Origin: Bacillus sp. REN16
GTDB lineage: Bacteria > Bacillota > Bacilli > Bacillales > Bacillaceae_L
DNA length: 64,000 nt
Assembly: GCF_020731355.1 (NCBI RefSeq)
Contig: NZ_JAJFZK010000004.1
Coordinates: forward strand, 186,001 to 250,000
Reading direction: 5' to 3'
Below, piece by piece: positions 39,969 to 49,960 of this stretch; within the stretch, counting starts at the first letter, position 1; each line of letters starts with the position of its first letter. A model generated the notes under the pieces. It did not search any database. It saw only the letters and a program-made list of their open reading frames with translations, and was not told the origin of the DNA. The translations under genes and the position numbers were made by a program.

Positions 39969-41744
39969 ATGGTAATCAAAAAACGTGCTATTATCATTTT
40001 AATCGTAATCCTTTTAACCTTAGCAGGGTTAATCGGCAGACTAATGCAATTGCAGCTTGTTAGTACAGAATCTCTAACGAACCGAGATATTAACTTAATA
40101 GAAGCAAGTGTTTCGCAACGAACACAAGAACTTGTTATTGACCAAGGCCGTGGACGATTTATCGACCGGAATAAAAAAGCATTAACGCATGAATATTATC
40201 CAACACTCGTATTGTTTCCTTTTTTAAAAAACATTGAATGGCCAGCGGAGGACGTAGCCGAAATCGTAAATATTTCTGCCACTACCTTAAGAAATGAAAT
40301 TCAAAATGCGAAAAAGCCTGTAATCGTTGGTGGAGAAAAACCCATAGAATTAACGGAAACGCAGATGAACAAAATCAACAAGCTTCAAATTCCAGGTGTA
40401 TTTGCTGTCCATCGTCAATATGAGCTTGATAGTGATATTGCAGAACATTTAATTGGCCTAATCCGAGAAAATAGGGACTTATTCCAGGAGCGCTATCCTG
40501 AGAAAAACTATTTACCGCGGAATACGAAACTGGGAATCACAGGTTTGCAATCAACGTTTGATGAATTCCTTTTACCTGAAGGTGAGGCGAAGCTTCTCTA
40601 TCATGTGGCAGGAGATGGAGGACCTTTATTTGGCATTGATGTAAAATACACAGCACCAGCAAATCCTTATTATCCAGTCGCAATTCAAACAACTTTGGAT
40701 AAAGATCTACAGCTTTTGGCGGAAACAATCCTTGATAAGAATGATTTGAAAAAAGGAGGGATTGTCCTTCTTGATGTTGAGTCCAATGATTTGCTTGCAA
40801 TGGTGAGTAAACCCGATATTAATTCATCAAATCCATTTGCAGATGGCACTGCTGAAAATCAAATGATTATGCCGCAATTCCCTGGTTCTGTATTCAAGAC
40901 AGTAATTGCAGCAGCAGCAATCGAAAAACAGCAAATTTCTAATGATAGAATGTACAATTGTGATCAAGATTTATATGGGGAAGGCCCAGCTGAATATCCG
41001 CATGGGATGCTGAATTTCCATAATAGCTTTGCGAAAAGCTGTAATTACACATTTGCAATTACTGCACAGGAATTGTTACAAAAGGACCAAGATGTAATTG
41101 AAGAATATTCCAAGATGCTTGGCTTACTTGGACCTGTTGGTTGGAATGGCGATGTTTTTCGTTTTCAAGATTTCAAGCAACTCCCTAATGAATATAATGG
41201 TCGAATATGGACGGATGAAAAGGATAAACATGTTGCGAAAGCCATTGCGCAAACGGCGATTGGGCAAAAGGATGTTAGGGTGACACCATTAGGTATTGCA
41301 AACATGATGTCAACGATTGCACGCGGCGGTGCTAAAAAAGAAGTTCGAACGGTTAGTGATGTTTTATATAAAAACGGTACAACCTTATTTTCTTTTGCGG
41401 AACAGGATATGGAAGGACCTAAGATTGCTCCATATACAGCTAGCAGGCTTCAGGAATTACTTCGCGGAGTCGTTACCTCTGGAACAGGACAACGATTTGC
41501 TGATTTGCCTTATAAAGTAGCGGGTAAATCAGGAACAGCTGAGACAGGTAAAAAACAAGGTGAGGTTGGACTTGTCAACACTTGGTTTGCGGGGTATTTT
41601 CCATTTGAAAGGCCGAAATATGCGCTTGTAGTGGTCAATTTGGAGCAGCCTGCCTCTCAGTCTGTTACAAATACTGTCTTTTATGAAATCGTACAAGGAA
41701 TTTATCAAAAGGAACAGGAAAAAGGTACTAAAACACACGGCTAA
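39969..41744 (+). CDS. pbpI: Class B penicillin-binding protein (PbpI/YrrR equivalent)
   Basis: 591-residue transpeptidase anchored by an N-terminal helix (7-25). The dimerisation domain (about 50-215) is followed by the transpeptidase domain with active Ser in PGSVFK near 312, the SxN motif in AKSCNYTF near 361, and KSGTAETG near 520. In B. subtilis PbpI (PBP4b) is expressed in sporulation under sigma-E. Here the start lies immediately after the greA terminator, with the ribosome binding site inside its stem. Confidence 0.92.
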   Translation: MVIKKRAIIILIVILLTLAGLIGRLMQLQLVSTESLTNRDINLIEASVSQRTQELVIDQGRGRFIDRNKKALTHEYYPTLVLFPFLKNIEWPAEDVAEIVNISATTLRNEIQNAKKPVIVGGEKPIELTETQMNKINKLQIPGVFAVHRQYELDSDIAEHLIGLIRENRDLFQERYPEKNYLPRNTKLGITGLQSTFDEFLLPEGEAKLLYHVAGDGGPLFGIDVKYTAPANPYYPVAIQTTLDKDLQLLAETILDKNDLKKGGIVLLDVESNDLLAMVSKPDINSSNPFADGTAENQMIMPQFPGSVFKTVIAAAAIEKQQISNDRMYNCDQDLYGEGPAEYPHGMLNFHNSFAKSCNYTFAITAQELLQKDQDVIEEYSKMLGLLGPVGWNGDVFRFQDFKQLPNEYNGRIWTDEKDKHVAKAIAQTAIGQKDVRVTPLGIANMMSTIARGGAKKEVRTVSDVLYKNGTTLFSFAEQDMEGPKIAPYTASRLQELLRGVVTSGTGQRFADLPYKVAGKSGTAETGKKQGEVGLVNTWFAGYFPFERPKYALVVVNLEQPASQSVTNTVFYEIVQGIYQKEQEKGTKTHG

Positions 41745-41832
41745 TAAAGAAATGTCTTCAACCTTTTCTGTACACATGCTAGAATAAGAAGATAGTCGAT
41801 TGAGTAATAGTCGTTTTAGGAGGTACTGTAAA

Positions 41833-42582
41833 ATGGGGTATGATGTAGACAAACTATATGAAGGGCCTCGAACCGAGAGAAGAGCGAAACGAAAAAAGGT
41901 AAATCGGGTTTTAAATATTTTAATTGTCCTAGTGATTGTATTAATTGTCTTTTTTGGCGGAAAGCTCATTTTTGGAGACAAAAACGTAGATGAACCTGTG
42001 TCTTCAAATCAAACGAACCAACCGGCAGACAATGAGGGAAAAGCTGCTTCAGATGATTCAAAGGACAAAAAAGAAGATGCTTCAGATCATCCAAAAAATG
42101 AAGATACAAAACAAGAGGCAAACGAAGAAAGTCAGGATGAGCAAAAAGCTCCAGAATCCGATGAAGCAGCAGTTGTTACTGAAGGTGATCCAGATTCAAA
42201 TATTATAAAAACAGTTGAAAATCCTGCTTGGAAGCCAATTGGTACTGCTCAGGCAGAACCACATAGTATTGATTATACGGAAAACTCAGTTGATCGAAAT
42301 GAAATGGAAATGGCGGCAAGCTACGCAACTGGTTTTGATCGTTCAGATATGGTTGTTTGGTGGCTAGGGAGAAATGGAGGAAATTCCATTACTGCAACTG
42401 TTTCATCAAAATCAACTAAACAAGTTCAAAAAGTATATTTAGATTGGGTTCCGGGCGAAGGCTGGAAACCAACAAAAATTGAAGAATTAAAAGAAAATGA
42501 TAGTGAAACATATAAAGGCTATAAGAATTCAGAACCTGATGAAGATGAGAATGAACCAGACGAAAATGAAAATAATGATTAA
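41833..42582 (+). CDS. yrrS: DUF1510 membrane protein (YrrS equivalent)
   Basis: 249 residues: a basic N-terminus (RTERRAKRKKVNR), one membrane helix (about 28-46), a long acidic low-complexity stretch rich in Lys, Glu, Asp and Ser, then a folded C-terminal domain (KTVENPAWKPIGTAQAEPHSIDY onward, WWLGRNGGNSITATVSS). ATG 41833 follows AGGAGG. In B. subtilis it is coexpressed with pbpI, so an extracytoplasmic role in spore wall synthesis is plausible. Confidence 0.85.
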   Translation: MGYDVDKLYEGPRTERRAKRKKVNRVLNILIVLVIVLIVFFGGKLIFGDKNVDEPVSSNQTNQPADNEGKAASDDSKDKKEDASDHPKNEDTKQEANEESQDEQKAPESDEAAVVTEGDPDSNIIKTVENPAWKPIGTAQAEPHSIDYTENSVDRNEMEMAASYATGFDRSDMVVWWLGRNGGNSITATVSSKSTKQVQKVYLDWVPGEGWKPTKIEELKENDSETYKGYKNSEPDEDENEPDENENND

Positions 42583-42588
42583 AATAGG

Positions 42589-42612
42589 CGCAGGAGATCC
42601 TGCGTTTTTTTG
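42589..42612 (+). terminator. Terminator of pbpI-yrrS
   Basis: CGCAGGA / TCCTGCG hairpin with a GA loop and a T run, after the yrrS stop. Confidence 0.85.
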
Positions 42613-42731
42613 TTCTCCTTTATCCATCGATGATTGATAAAATAAGTTGAATATGTTAAATTTAGAACAGTTCATTTTTAAATTCATAGTATACTTATAG
42701 GATTAATATATAATGGTGGAGAGTGAGAAAA

Positions 42732-43376
42732 ATGGGACGAGAGTTTTTAGAGGTTTTTGAAGGTTGGGCACACACTTATGACCAGACTGTAACCGGAAAT
42801 GATGTGGAATACCAGGAAGTGTTTTCGCGATATGATGATATTCTAAATGATGTCGTAAAGAAATCAGGTCTCACTGTTTTGGAATTTGGAGTGGGTACGG
42901 GTAATCTCACTCAAAAACTACTGAATGAAAATAAAAAAGTATATGGTGTTGAACCCTCAGAACCAATGCGAGAAATAGCATTAGAAAAGCTTCAGAACTA
43001 TTCTCTAACAATAGAAGATGGTGACTTTATTGTTTTTAATAAACCTGCTGACAAAATTGATACAATCGTTAGTACGTATGCATTCCACCACTTAAATGAT
43101 GGCGAGAAAAATCAAGCATTTTCCGAATATAGCAAGATCCTTGATAAAGGTGGTAAAATAGTGTTTGCGGATACAATATTTGAAAATAAACGAGAATATA
43201 CAATGACGATTCAGTCCGCAATAAAAAAGGGTTACCTTAATCTAGCAAAAGATTTGGAAACTGAATACTACACAACCATTCCTAACTTGCAAGACATTGC
43301 AAACCAAAATGGTTTTACAGTAGAATTCACACGTTTTAATCATTTTGTGTGGGTAATGGAAGCGACGAAACAATAA
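42732..43376 (+). CDS. yrrT: SAM-dependent methyltransferase YrrT
   Basis: 214 residues with the SAM-binding motif [16 protein letters not shown] near 48 and VSTYAFHHL near 115. It is the first gene of the methionine-to-cysteine salvage operon. The methyl acceptor is unknown, but a SAM user beside MtnN is consistent with feeding the SAH cycle. ATG 42732 lies behind GTGGAGAGTGAG. The upstream region is very AT-rich with a TATAAT at 42709; in B. subtilis this operon is repressed by CymR, and cymR is present at 20.6 kb. Confidence 0.88.
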   Translation: MGREFLEVFEGWAHTYDQTVTGNDVEYQEVFSRYDDILNDVVKKSGLTVLEFGVGTGNLTQKLLNENKKVYGVEPSEPMREIALEKLQNYSLTIEDGDFIVFNKPADKIDTIVSTYAFHHLNDGEKNQAFSEYSKILDKGGKIVFADTIFENKREYTMTIQSAIKKGYLNLAKDLETEYYTTIPNLQDIANQNGFTVEFTRFNHFVWVMEATKQ

Positions 43377-43402
43377 AAATGTATGAAAGGTGATACGTAC
43401 TT

Positions 43403-44101
43403 ATGAAAGTAGCAATTATCGGAGCAATGGATGAGGAAGTAGCGATTTTACGGGAAAAAATTGAAACTAGACAGGAAACAATAGTAGCTGGAAGTGTCTT
43501 CTATACAGGAACTATCAATGGATATGATGTGATTTTACTCAAATCAGGAATCGGAAAAGTAAATGCTGCAATTTCAACAACCATTTTATTACAGCAATTT
43601 AAACCAGACTACGTTGTGAATACAGGTTCTGCAGGTGGTCATCTAAAAACCCTTAATGTCGGTGACATTGTCATTTCATCTGAGGTAAGACATCATGATG
43701 TTGATGTAACTGCCTTTGATTATGAATATGGGCAAGTTCCGGGATTACCTGCTGCCTTTAAAGCAGATGAAAATCTAATTAAACTAGCTGAAAAAAGTGC
43801 AGAAGGAATCACAGACATTCAGGTTGTAACTGGATTAATTGCAACAGGTGATTCCTTCATGAATGATCCGGAGCGGGTTTCATTTGTTAGTCAAAAATTT
43901 GGTGATTTATATGCAGTGGAGATGGAAGCAGCTGCAGTAGCGCAAGTTTGTCATCAATTTAAAGTACCGTTTGTAGTCATTCGTGCCTTATCAGATATTG
44001 CAGGGAAAGAATCGGATGTATCGTTTGAACAATTTCTGCAAACAGCTGCCGTCAACTCTTCAAGAGTTGTTGAACGCATGGTTGAGGAAATAAATAAATA
44101 A
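43403..44101 (+). CDS. mtnN: 5'-methylthioadenosine/S-adenosylhomocysteine nucleosidase
   Basis: Cleaves adenine from SAH and MTA, giving S-ribosylhomocysteine or methylthioribose. The 232 residues include [16 protein letters not shown] at the start, the ribose-site [14 protein letters not shown] (near 173), and the catalytic Asp in RALSDIAG near 198. ATG 43403 follows AAAGGTGA. It sits in the yrrT-mtnN-mccA-mccB operon. Confidence 0.96.
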   Translation: MKVAIIGAMDEEVAILREKIETRQETIVAGSVFYTGTINGYDVILLKSGIGKVNAAISTTILLQQFKPDYVVNTGSAGGHLKTLNVGDIVISSEVRHHDVDVTAFDYEYGQVPGLPAAFKADENLIKLAEKSAEGITDIQVVTGLIATGDSFMNDPERVSFVSQKFGDLYAVEMEAAAVAQVCHQFKVPFVVIRALSDIAGKESDVSFEQFLQTAAVNSSRVVERMVEEINK

Positions 44102-44122
44102 AAAGTTAACGGGGGATTTGTC

Positions 44123-46181
<2,059 letters not shown>

Positions 46182-46196
46182 ATGATAAAACTGTTG

Positions 46197-46231
46197 CCTC
46201 TAGCCCGTTTTCGGGTTGGAGGTTTTTTTTG
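46197..46231 (+). terminator. Terminator of the yrrT-mccB operon
   Basis: CCTCTAGCCCG / CGGGTTGGAGG with a four-base loop and an eight-T run. Confidence 0.9.
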
Positions 46232-46321
46232 TAACGAAACTGCTAAAAATTACATTCTTCTCATGTTTTTAATGTGTGTTATCATAGGATAGAAGTTTAA
46301 TAAATTAGTAGGTGATGCAAA

Positions 46322-46555
46322 ATGGATCATAATAAACAGTTGAAAAACTTGCGCCATAAAATTACGGATTTTATCAGCTTTGGTTACATCCTTCTAGTGT
46401 TAAGTGTATTTTTTTATATTGGTATCATCATTCCGGAGGAACGTTCTCCATTTCAAATATATAGTATGATGGGTTCAACACTCATTTTTTTAAGTTCTTC
46501 TTTTACTTTTTTCTTATTAGCCATTAAATATAAAAAACAACTTGAAGAAGAATAG
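46322..46555 (+). CDS. yrhC: YrhC-like small membrane protein
   Basis: 77 residues with two membrane helices (about 18-37 and 48-68), a basic N-terminus (NKQLKNLRHKITDF) and the tail KYKKQLEEE. ATG 46322 lies at the end of GTAGGTGATGCAAA, which provides the ribosome binding site. Position directly after mccB matches B. subtilis yrhC. Function is unknown. Confidence 0.8.
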   Translation: MDHNKQLKNLRHKITDFISFGYILLVLSVFFYIGIIIPEERSPFQIYSMMGSTLIFLSSSFTFFLLAIKYKKQLEEE

Positions 46556-46590
46556 TCCTTCACCTAAACTTATGGTGAAGGAATTTTTTT
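46556..46590 (+). terminator. Terminator of yrhC
   Basis: TCCTTCACC / GGTGAAGGA hairpin, nine-base loop, seven-T run. Confidence 0.9.
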
Positions 46591-46602
46591 GCAAAAAAAG
46601 GG

Positions 46603-46631
46603 TTTACATATATAGTTATATTGGTTATAAT
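46603..46631 (+). promoter_or_regulatory. Near-consensus promoter of the short-ORF cluster
   Basis: TTTACA (46603-46608), 17-base spacer, TATAAT (46626-46631). It reads into the 27-residue ORF at 46675. Confidence 0.85.
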
Positions 46632-46674
46632 TACCACAGTAGGAAAAATTAATTATTAAAGGAGGTCGAATAAA

Positions 46675-46758
46675 ATGATGAAAGTAACAATTGGCATGAG
46701 AAAATCAAAAACTTCATATGGAACAATCTATTCGACCATACCGGTGATTAATTTCTAA
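46675..46758 (+). CDS. 27-residue small ORF
   Basis: MMKVTIGMRKSK then TSYGTIYSTIPVINF, starting behind a consensus AAAGGAGGTCG nine bases upstream and a near-consensus promoter. It may be a small protein or a leader peptide, since a transcription terminator hairpin follows 25 bases later. I do not recognise a family. Confidence 0.5.
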   Translation: MMKVTIGMRKSKTSYGTIYSTIPVINF

Positions 46759-46782
46759 TTTTTTTAATGATACGTTAATCAT

Positions 46783-46815
46783 GCCACAGGTGGAATAGTC
46801 TGCCTGTGGCTTTAT
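46783..46815 (+). terminator. Terminator hairpin 1, before repeat copy E
   Basis: GCCACAGG (46783-46790) pairs with CCTGTGGC (46803-46810), followed by TTTATT. The same arms recur at 46960. Confidence 0.65.
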
Positions 46816-46825
46816 TATGCCTTTT

Positions 46826-46957
46826 AACTTATTTAGCCGGGTTTCAAAACCCGCCTGAATAAGTTAAAGCCTCCGGCGGATGCCTCAGATTTTTAACGGA
46901 AAGTTTTCGAGCAAGCTCGAAAAAAATCTGGGCGCAAATCCGCCAAGGCGCATTTGA
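46826..46957. repeat. Multi-hairpin dispersed repeat, family 1, copy E
   Basis: Left hairpin 46826-46842 with 46849-46865 (17 bp with one wobble and one mismatch), then AAGCCTCCGGCGGATGCC, TTTTCGAGCAAGCTCGAAAA, and GCAAATCCGCCAAGGCGCA. It lies between two terminators with identical arms. Confidence 0.85.
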
Positions 46958-46959
46958 TT

Positions 46960-46990
46960 GCCACAGGACCAGTATGCCTGTGGCATTTTT
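46960..46990 (+). terminator. Terminator hairpin 2, after repeat copy E
   Basis: GCCACAGG (46960-46967) pairs with CCTGTGGC (46977-46984), followed by ATTTTT. Confidence 0.75.
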
Positions 46991-47046
46991 GTGTCTTTTT
47001 TTCCTACACTGATCTAATAGCAATCCGATAAAGGAGGTGAAAAATA

Positions 47047-47187
47047 ATGACCATCAATCTATTCTTTTTAACAATCTCGATTTCAAAACGTCAAAAATCA
47101 ATTGAACAATATGAAAATGAGGAAAGAGTCAATAAGCTTATGGAAGAAATGAAAGAACGCCAATATTCAATGATGCGCTTGTTCTAA
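47047..47187 (+). CDS. yrzI: YrzI-family small protein
   Basis: 46 residues: a hydrophobic N-terminus (MTINLFFLTISISKRQKS), then a charged helix (QYENEERVNKLMEEMKERQ) ending in MMRLF. The consensus ribosome binding site AAAGGAGGTG lies six bases before ATG 47047. It matches the YrzI family (proposed sporulation-associated) found near yrhC in Bacillus. The function is unknown. Confidence 0.75.
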   Translation: MTINLFFLTISISKRQKSIEQYENEERVNKLMEEMKERQYSMMRLF

Positions 47188-47215
47188 TCAACAAAATAAA
47201 AAGGAAGAAAGGGGA

Positions 47216-47281
47216 ATGAAAATGTTAATGAAAATGAGTCCGATTATAGCTTGGTTATCTGTGGAGAAGGATTCCACCTAA
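47216..47281 (+). CDS. 21-residue small ORF
   Basis: MKMLMKMSPIIAWLSVEKDST behind AAGGAAGAAAGGGG. A hydrophobic middle and short polar tail are visible. It is plausible as a translated peptide because of the ribosome binding site and its place in the cluster, but no family is recognised. Confidence 0.4.
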   Translation: MKMLMKMSPIIAWLSVEKDST

Positions 47282-47308
47282 CGAACAAAATTTTAGGAGG
47301 AGTTATGT

Positions 47309-47368
47309 ATGTTATCGGTTCATGTGCTTATTTTTACAATTTTATTTACAAAGAAGCATAACCATTAA
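47309..47368 (+). CDS. 19-residue small ORF resembling a YrzI N-terminus
   Basis: MLSVHVLIFTILFTKKHNH, eight bases after AGGAGG. The hydrophobic start followed by Lys-Lys resembles the beginning of the YrzI-type protein at 47047, so it may be a shortened paralogue. An overlapping ATG at 47305 gives another 18-residue frame with poorer spacing. A terminator follows directly. Confidence 0.45.
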   Translation: MLSVHVLIFTILFTKKHNH

Positions 47369-47370
47369 AC

Positions 47371-47405
47371 CAAAAGGAGCGTCATGTGAGACGCTCCTTT
47401 TGGTT
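47371..47405 (+). terminator. Terminator of the short-ORF cluster
   Basis: CAAAAGGAGCGTC / GACGCTCCTTTTG, 13-bp perfect stem, six-base loop, followed by a T-rich stretch. Confidence 0.85.
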
Positions 47406-47525
47406 TTGTTTTGCTGCCTTAATTTTGTCAATTTTCTTTAACACAATGTTCAAATATGGGTAACGTTTACACAGTTCGAAGGTGATAAAGTTAAGGTAAG
47501 AAATACATCTCTTCATTGGAGGCTG

Positions 47526-47612
47526 ATGAATATGTTTATGATCGTTATGGGGATTGTCATTACGTCTGTGATTGCAATTATAATTGGAACTGAAGTTAGT
47601 GTAGAATTATAG
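47526..47612 (+). CDS. 28-residue single-helix membrane peptide
   Basis: MNMFMIVMGIVITSVIAIII then GTEVSVEL: nearly the whole peptide is one membrane helix. TTGGAGG precedes ATG 47526 by about eight bases, and a strong terminator follows. No family is recognised; toxin-like or regulatory single-helix peptides are possible comparisons. Confidence 0.45.
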   Translation: MNMFMIVMGIVITSVIAIIIGTEVSVEL

Positions 47613-47622
47613 GATAAAGCTT

Positions 47623-47659
47623 AAGGTGGATTGCATCATATGTGCAATCCACCTTTTTT
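47623..47659 (+). terminator. Terminator between the 28-residue ORF and sigK
   Basis: AAGGTGGATTGCA / TGCAATCCACCTT, 13-bp perfect stem, seven-base loop, T run reaching the sigK stop codon. Confidence 0.9.
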
Positions 47660-48371
47660 AGGATCTTCTTTTTTCTTTTTCTGCCCGATAAAATTCGTGG
47701 AACATCTTCATTAAAGCGCGTTTTTCGATGCGAGAAACATAGCTTCTTGAGATGCCAAGCTCTTTTGCGATTTCACGCTGGGTTTTTTCTTTCTTTAAAT
47801 CAAGTCCAAACCTGCCTACAATGACTTCTTTTTCCCTGTCATCAAGGACATCAATGTATTCTTTTATTTTTTCAAGCTCCATATTTAATTGGATCGTTTC
47901 AATCACATCTTCTGTTTCCGATTTTAATACATCAATCAAACTAATTTCATTTCCTTCCTTATCCTGACCAATTGGATCATGAAGGGAAACATCCTTTTTC
48001 GTCTTCTTTAAAGCCCGTAAATGCATTAATATTTCATTTTCTATACATCTTGCTGCATACGTTGCTAATTTTGTTCCTTTACCTTGTGAATAGCTTTCAA
48101 TTGCCTTGATTAAGCCAATGGTACCAATCGAAATGAGATCCTCCGTGTCCTCACCAGTGTTTTCGAACTTTTTTACTATATGAGCGACTAACCGTAAATT
48201 ATGTTCAATTAACACATTCCGAGCATGTTCATTTCCCTCGGCTAACAATTGTAGGTATTTCTTCTCTTCAGAAGCCGATAACGGTTGAGGAAAAGCATTA
48301 TTTTTTACATAGGATACTAAAAATAATAATTCTTTTACAAAATAGCCTAATGCTGCTAACAGTCCAGACAT
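47658..48371 (-). CDS. sigK: RNA polymerase sigma-K factor (late mother cell)
   Basis: 237 residues. The pro-region (first about 20, hydrophobic [19 protein letters not shown]) is normally removed by SpoIVFB. Region 2 ([33 protein letters not shown]), region 3, and region 4 with the helix-turn-helix [24 protein letters not shown] are complete. The gene is contiguous, unlike in B. subtilis 168 where the skin element splits it. GGAGGTGAGCG precedes the ATG. It should direct late mother-cell genes such as coat genes. Confidence 0.97.
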   Translation of the reverse strand: MSGLLAALGYFVKELLFLVSYVKNNAFPQPLSASEEKKYLQLLAEGNEHARNVLIEHNLRLVAHIVKKFENTGEDTEDLISIGTIGLIKAIESYSQGKGTKLATYAARCIENEILMHLRALKKTKKDVSLHDPIGQDKEGNEISLIDVLKSETEDVIETIQLNMELEKIKEYIDVLDDREKEVIVGRFGLDLKKEKTQREIAKELGISRSYVSRIEKRALMKMFHEFYRAEKEKRRS

Positions 48372-48393
48372 TCGCTCACCTCCGCATAAATCG

Positions 48394-48402
48394 TAGTGTA
48401 TG
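48394..48402 (-). promoter_or_regulatory. Sporulation-type -10 box of sigK
   Basis: On the minus strand the sequence CATACACTA lies 22-30 bases before the sigK ATG. It fits the sigma-E -10 consensus and also the sigma-K CATAnnnTA pattern. The -35 element is not clear. Confidence 0.55.
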
Positions 48403-48541
48403 TAGACTTGTTACACTACTTTATCTAGGCATTTGCCCATTACTTAATGTTATGAGCGAGTGTGCTTGTGTGTGTCTGTCCAATAGAAAAAAGCTGATGA
48501 TAGTACAAAAGATGAACTTTTTTACACCATCCGCCCTACAT

Positions 48542-48700
48542 TTATTTTAGAATCGTAAAAAATGGTGCAATGGCTACAAGTAATGCTAGACCAAAAACAA
48601 CAATTGAACCTGGTTTGTTTTTATCTTTCCAAAGGGAAACGGAGAACCCAGCGGTATAGGAAAACATGATGATCATCATCAAATAAATAAATATTCTCAT
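48542..48700 (-). CDS. Germinant receptor D-type subunit (two-helix membrane protein)
   Basis: 52 residues with two hydrophobic helices (about 3-22 and 33-50) separated by LWKDKNKPGS. It starts three bases after the stop of the C-subunit gene, with AAGGG as ribosome binding site. This is the size and topology of the D proteins encoded beside many ger operons, which modulate receptor activity. Family membership is inferred from context. Confidence 0.7.
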   Translation of the reverse strand: MRIFIYLMMIIMFSYTAGFSVSLWKDKNKPGSIVVFGLALLVAIAPFFTILK

Positions 48701-48703
48701 CTC

Positions 48704-49960
48704 TTAATCCCTTATCTTTTCATATGTTGGTAATTTAGATTGTCGTCCGAATTCACCAAATGTGATTTCGACATTCACACGAATATCTGCATCAGGATAC
48801 GATCTCATCCAATCATAGTTTTCCCATTCCGGAATCGTTAAAAAATGTTTTCTCGCGACAAAAGAAAATCCAAAAGGATCTGCTTTAAACTCTTCTTGTG
48901 TACGTTGAACGTAATCATTTATTCTTTTTTCAAAGCCCTTAGTGATATGAACCTTTAATTCCTCTCTTTTCTTTTCTTGGTCAGCATAATTGACCATACT
49001 ATGGTCTGTTAGAATGTCAGCGTTTATTGGAAGATTCACCTTGATTTTTGGTGGATGTCCCGATACATCCACTGTTATCTGTGGTTTTTTAATCTGTGAA
49101 AAACGTGAGGTTATCCAGTAATCCTTCATAAAGGGATCGGGAAGAGTGACTAAAAAGCTTGGTTTTTCCATCGATTTATGTAACATTTTGGTAATACGCG
49201 TTTCTTGCACCGAAAGCTTTCCAATCATTTGCCCCTCTTTAAAGACCGCCGAACCTAGAAATTGCGCAGGATTCGTTTTTCCAGTTACCTTCATCTTACC
49301 AGCTATAAAATCCTCATCCTCGTTTTTCTTTGCTGTATTTTTGTCCTGTTCAGTCGTTGCATAGGCAGATATAAAAAGATCTGCATCTGCTTCGGTTATT
49401 CTAAAAAAATTGTTAATTTCTGAAGTTGGAATAAAACCAATTTTAGATGCATTTTTAAAAATCGTTTCAAAATATTCATGTCTTCTCGTTTCGAGTTTTG
49501 GTTTGTTTTGTTCAATGAATGTACTAGCCTTTTCCTTTGTAATGATTAGCTTTGAATCACGTCTAACATCACGGTCCTTTGTCGCATCATAGAAAAATCG
49601 TATAAAATCCTTATCTCTCGCAAGTTCTTCTGAAACGACAAAGAAATCTAATATATCATAAGTAATGGCCTTTGCTATTACGGCATTTGCCAGGTTTTCA
49701 GATTGAATAAAACTTGAAGCGTTAAGTGTGATAATTTCATGTGATGGTTCATTGCTACCACCACCTTGTTGTGTTGACCCGGCCTCAGGATTGGATATTA
49801 AATAAGTAATTTGTAAAAATCCTTTAACATCTGACTTATCTAGACCAATCCCAAGGACATATGCTCTTTGGTCAATTTCCTCCATATCCCAGCACCCGGC
49901 CAAAACCAATAGAGTTGTGAAAATTAGAGGAAGTCTAGTTATTTTGGCTTGTTTTTTCAT
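48704..49960 (-). CDS. Spore germination protein, GerAC/GerKC family lipoprotein (C subunit)
   Basis: 418 residues. The signal peptide ends in the lipobox LVLAGC (Cys22), so it is lipid-anchored on the outer face of the inner spore membrane. The mature part (CWDMEEIDQRAYVLGIGLDK onward) is typical of the Ger(x)C family. It overlaps the B-subunit gene by 26 bases. Confidence 0.92.
   Translation of the reverse strand: MKKQAKITRLPLIFTTLLVLAGCWDMEEIDQRAYVLGIGLDKSDVKGFLQITYLISNPEAGSTQQGGGSNEPSHEIITLNASSFIQSENLANAVIAKAITYDILDFFVVSEELARDKDFIRFFYDATKDRDVRRDSKLIITKEKASTFIEQNKPKLETRRHEYFETIFKNASKIGFIPTSEINNFFRITEADADLFISAYATTEQDKNTAKKNEDEDFIAGKMKVTGKTNPAQFLGSAVFKEGQMIGKLSVQETRITKMLHKSMEKPSFLVTLPDPFMKDYWITSRFSQIKKPQITVDVSGHPPKIKVNLPINADILTDHSMVNYADQEKKREELKVHITKGFEKRINDYVQRTQEEFKADPFGFSFVARKHFLTIPEWENYDWMRSYPDADIRVNVEITFGEFGRQSKLPTYEKIRD

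Noticed and set aside
42690-42731. CymR operator before yrrT
   Set aside because: The AT-rich sequence could hold one, but I cannot match a consensus with confidence, so no site is reported.
47305-47361. 18-residue frame overlapping the 19-residue ORF
   Set aside because: It begins only four bases after AGGAGG, whereas the frame at 47309 has better spacing and resembles YrzI.
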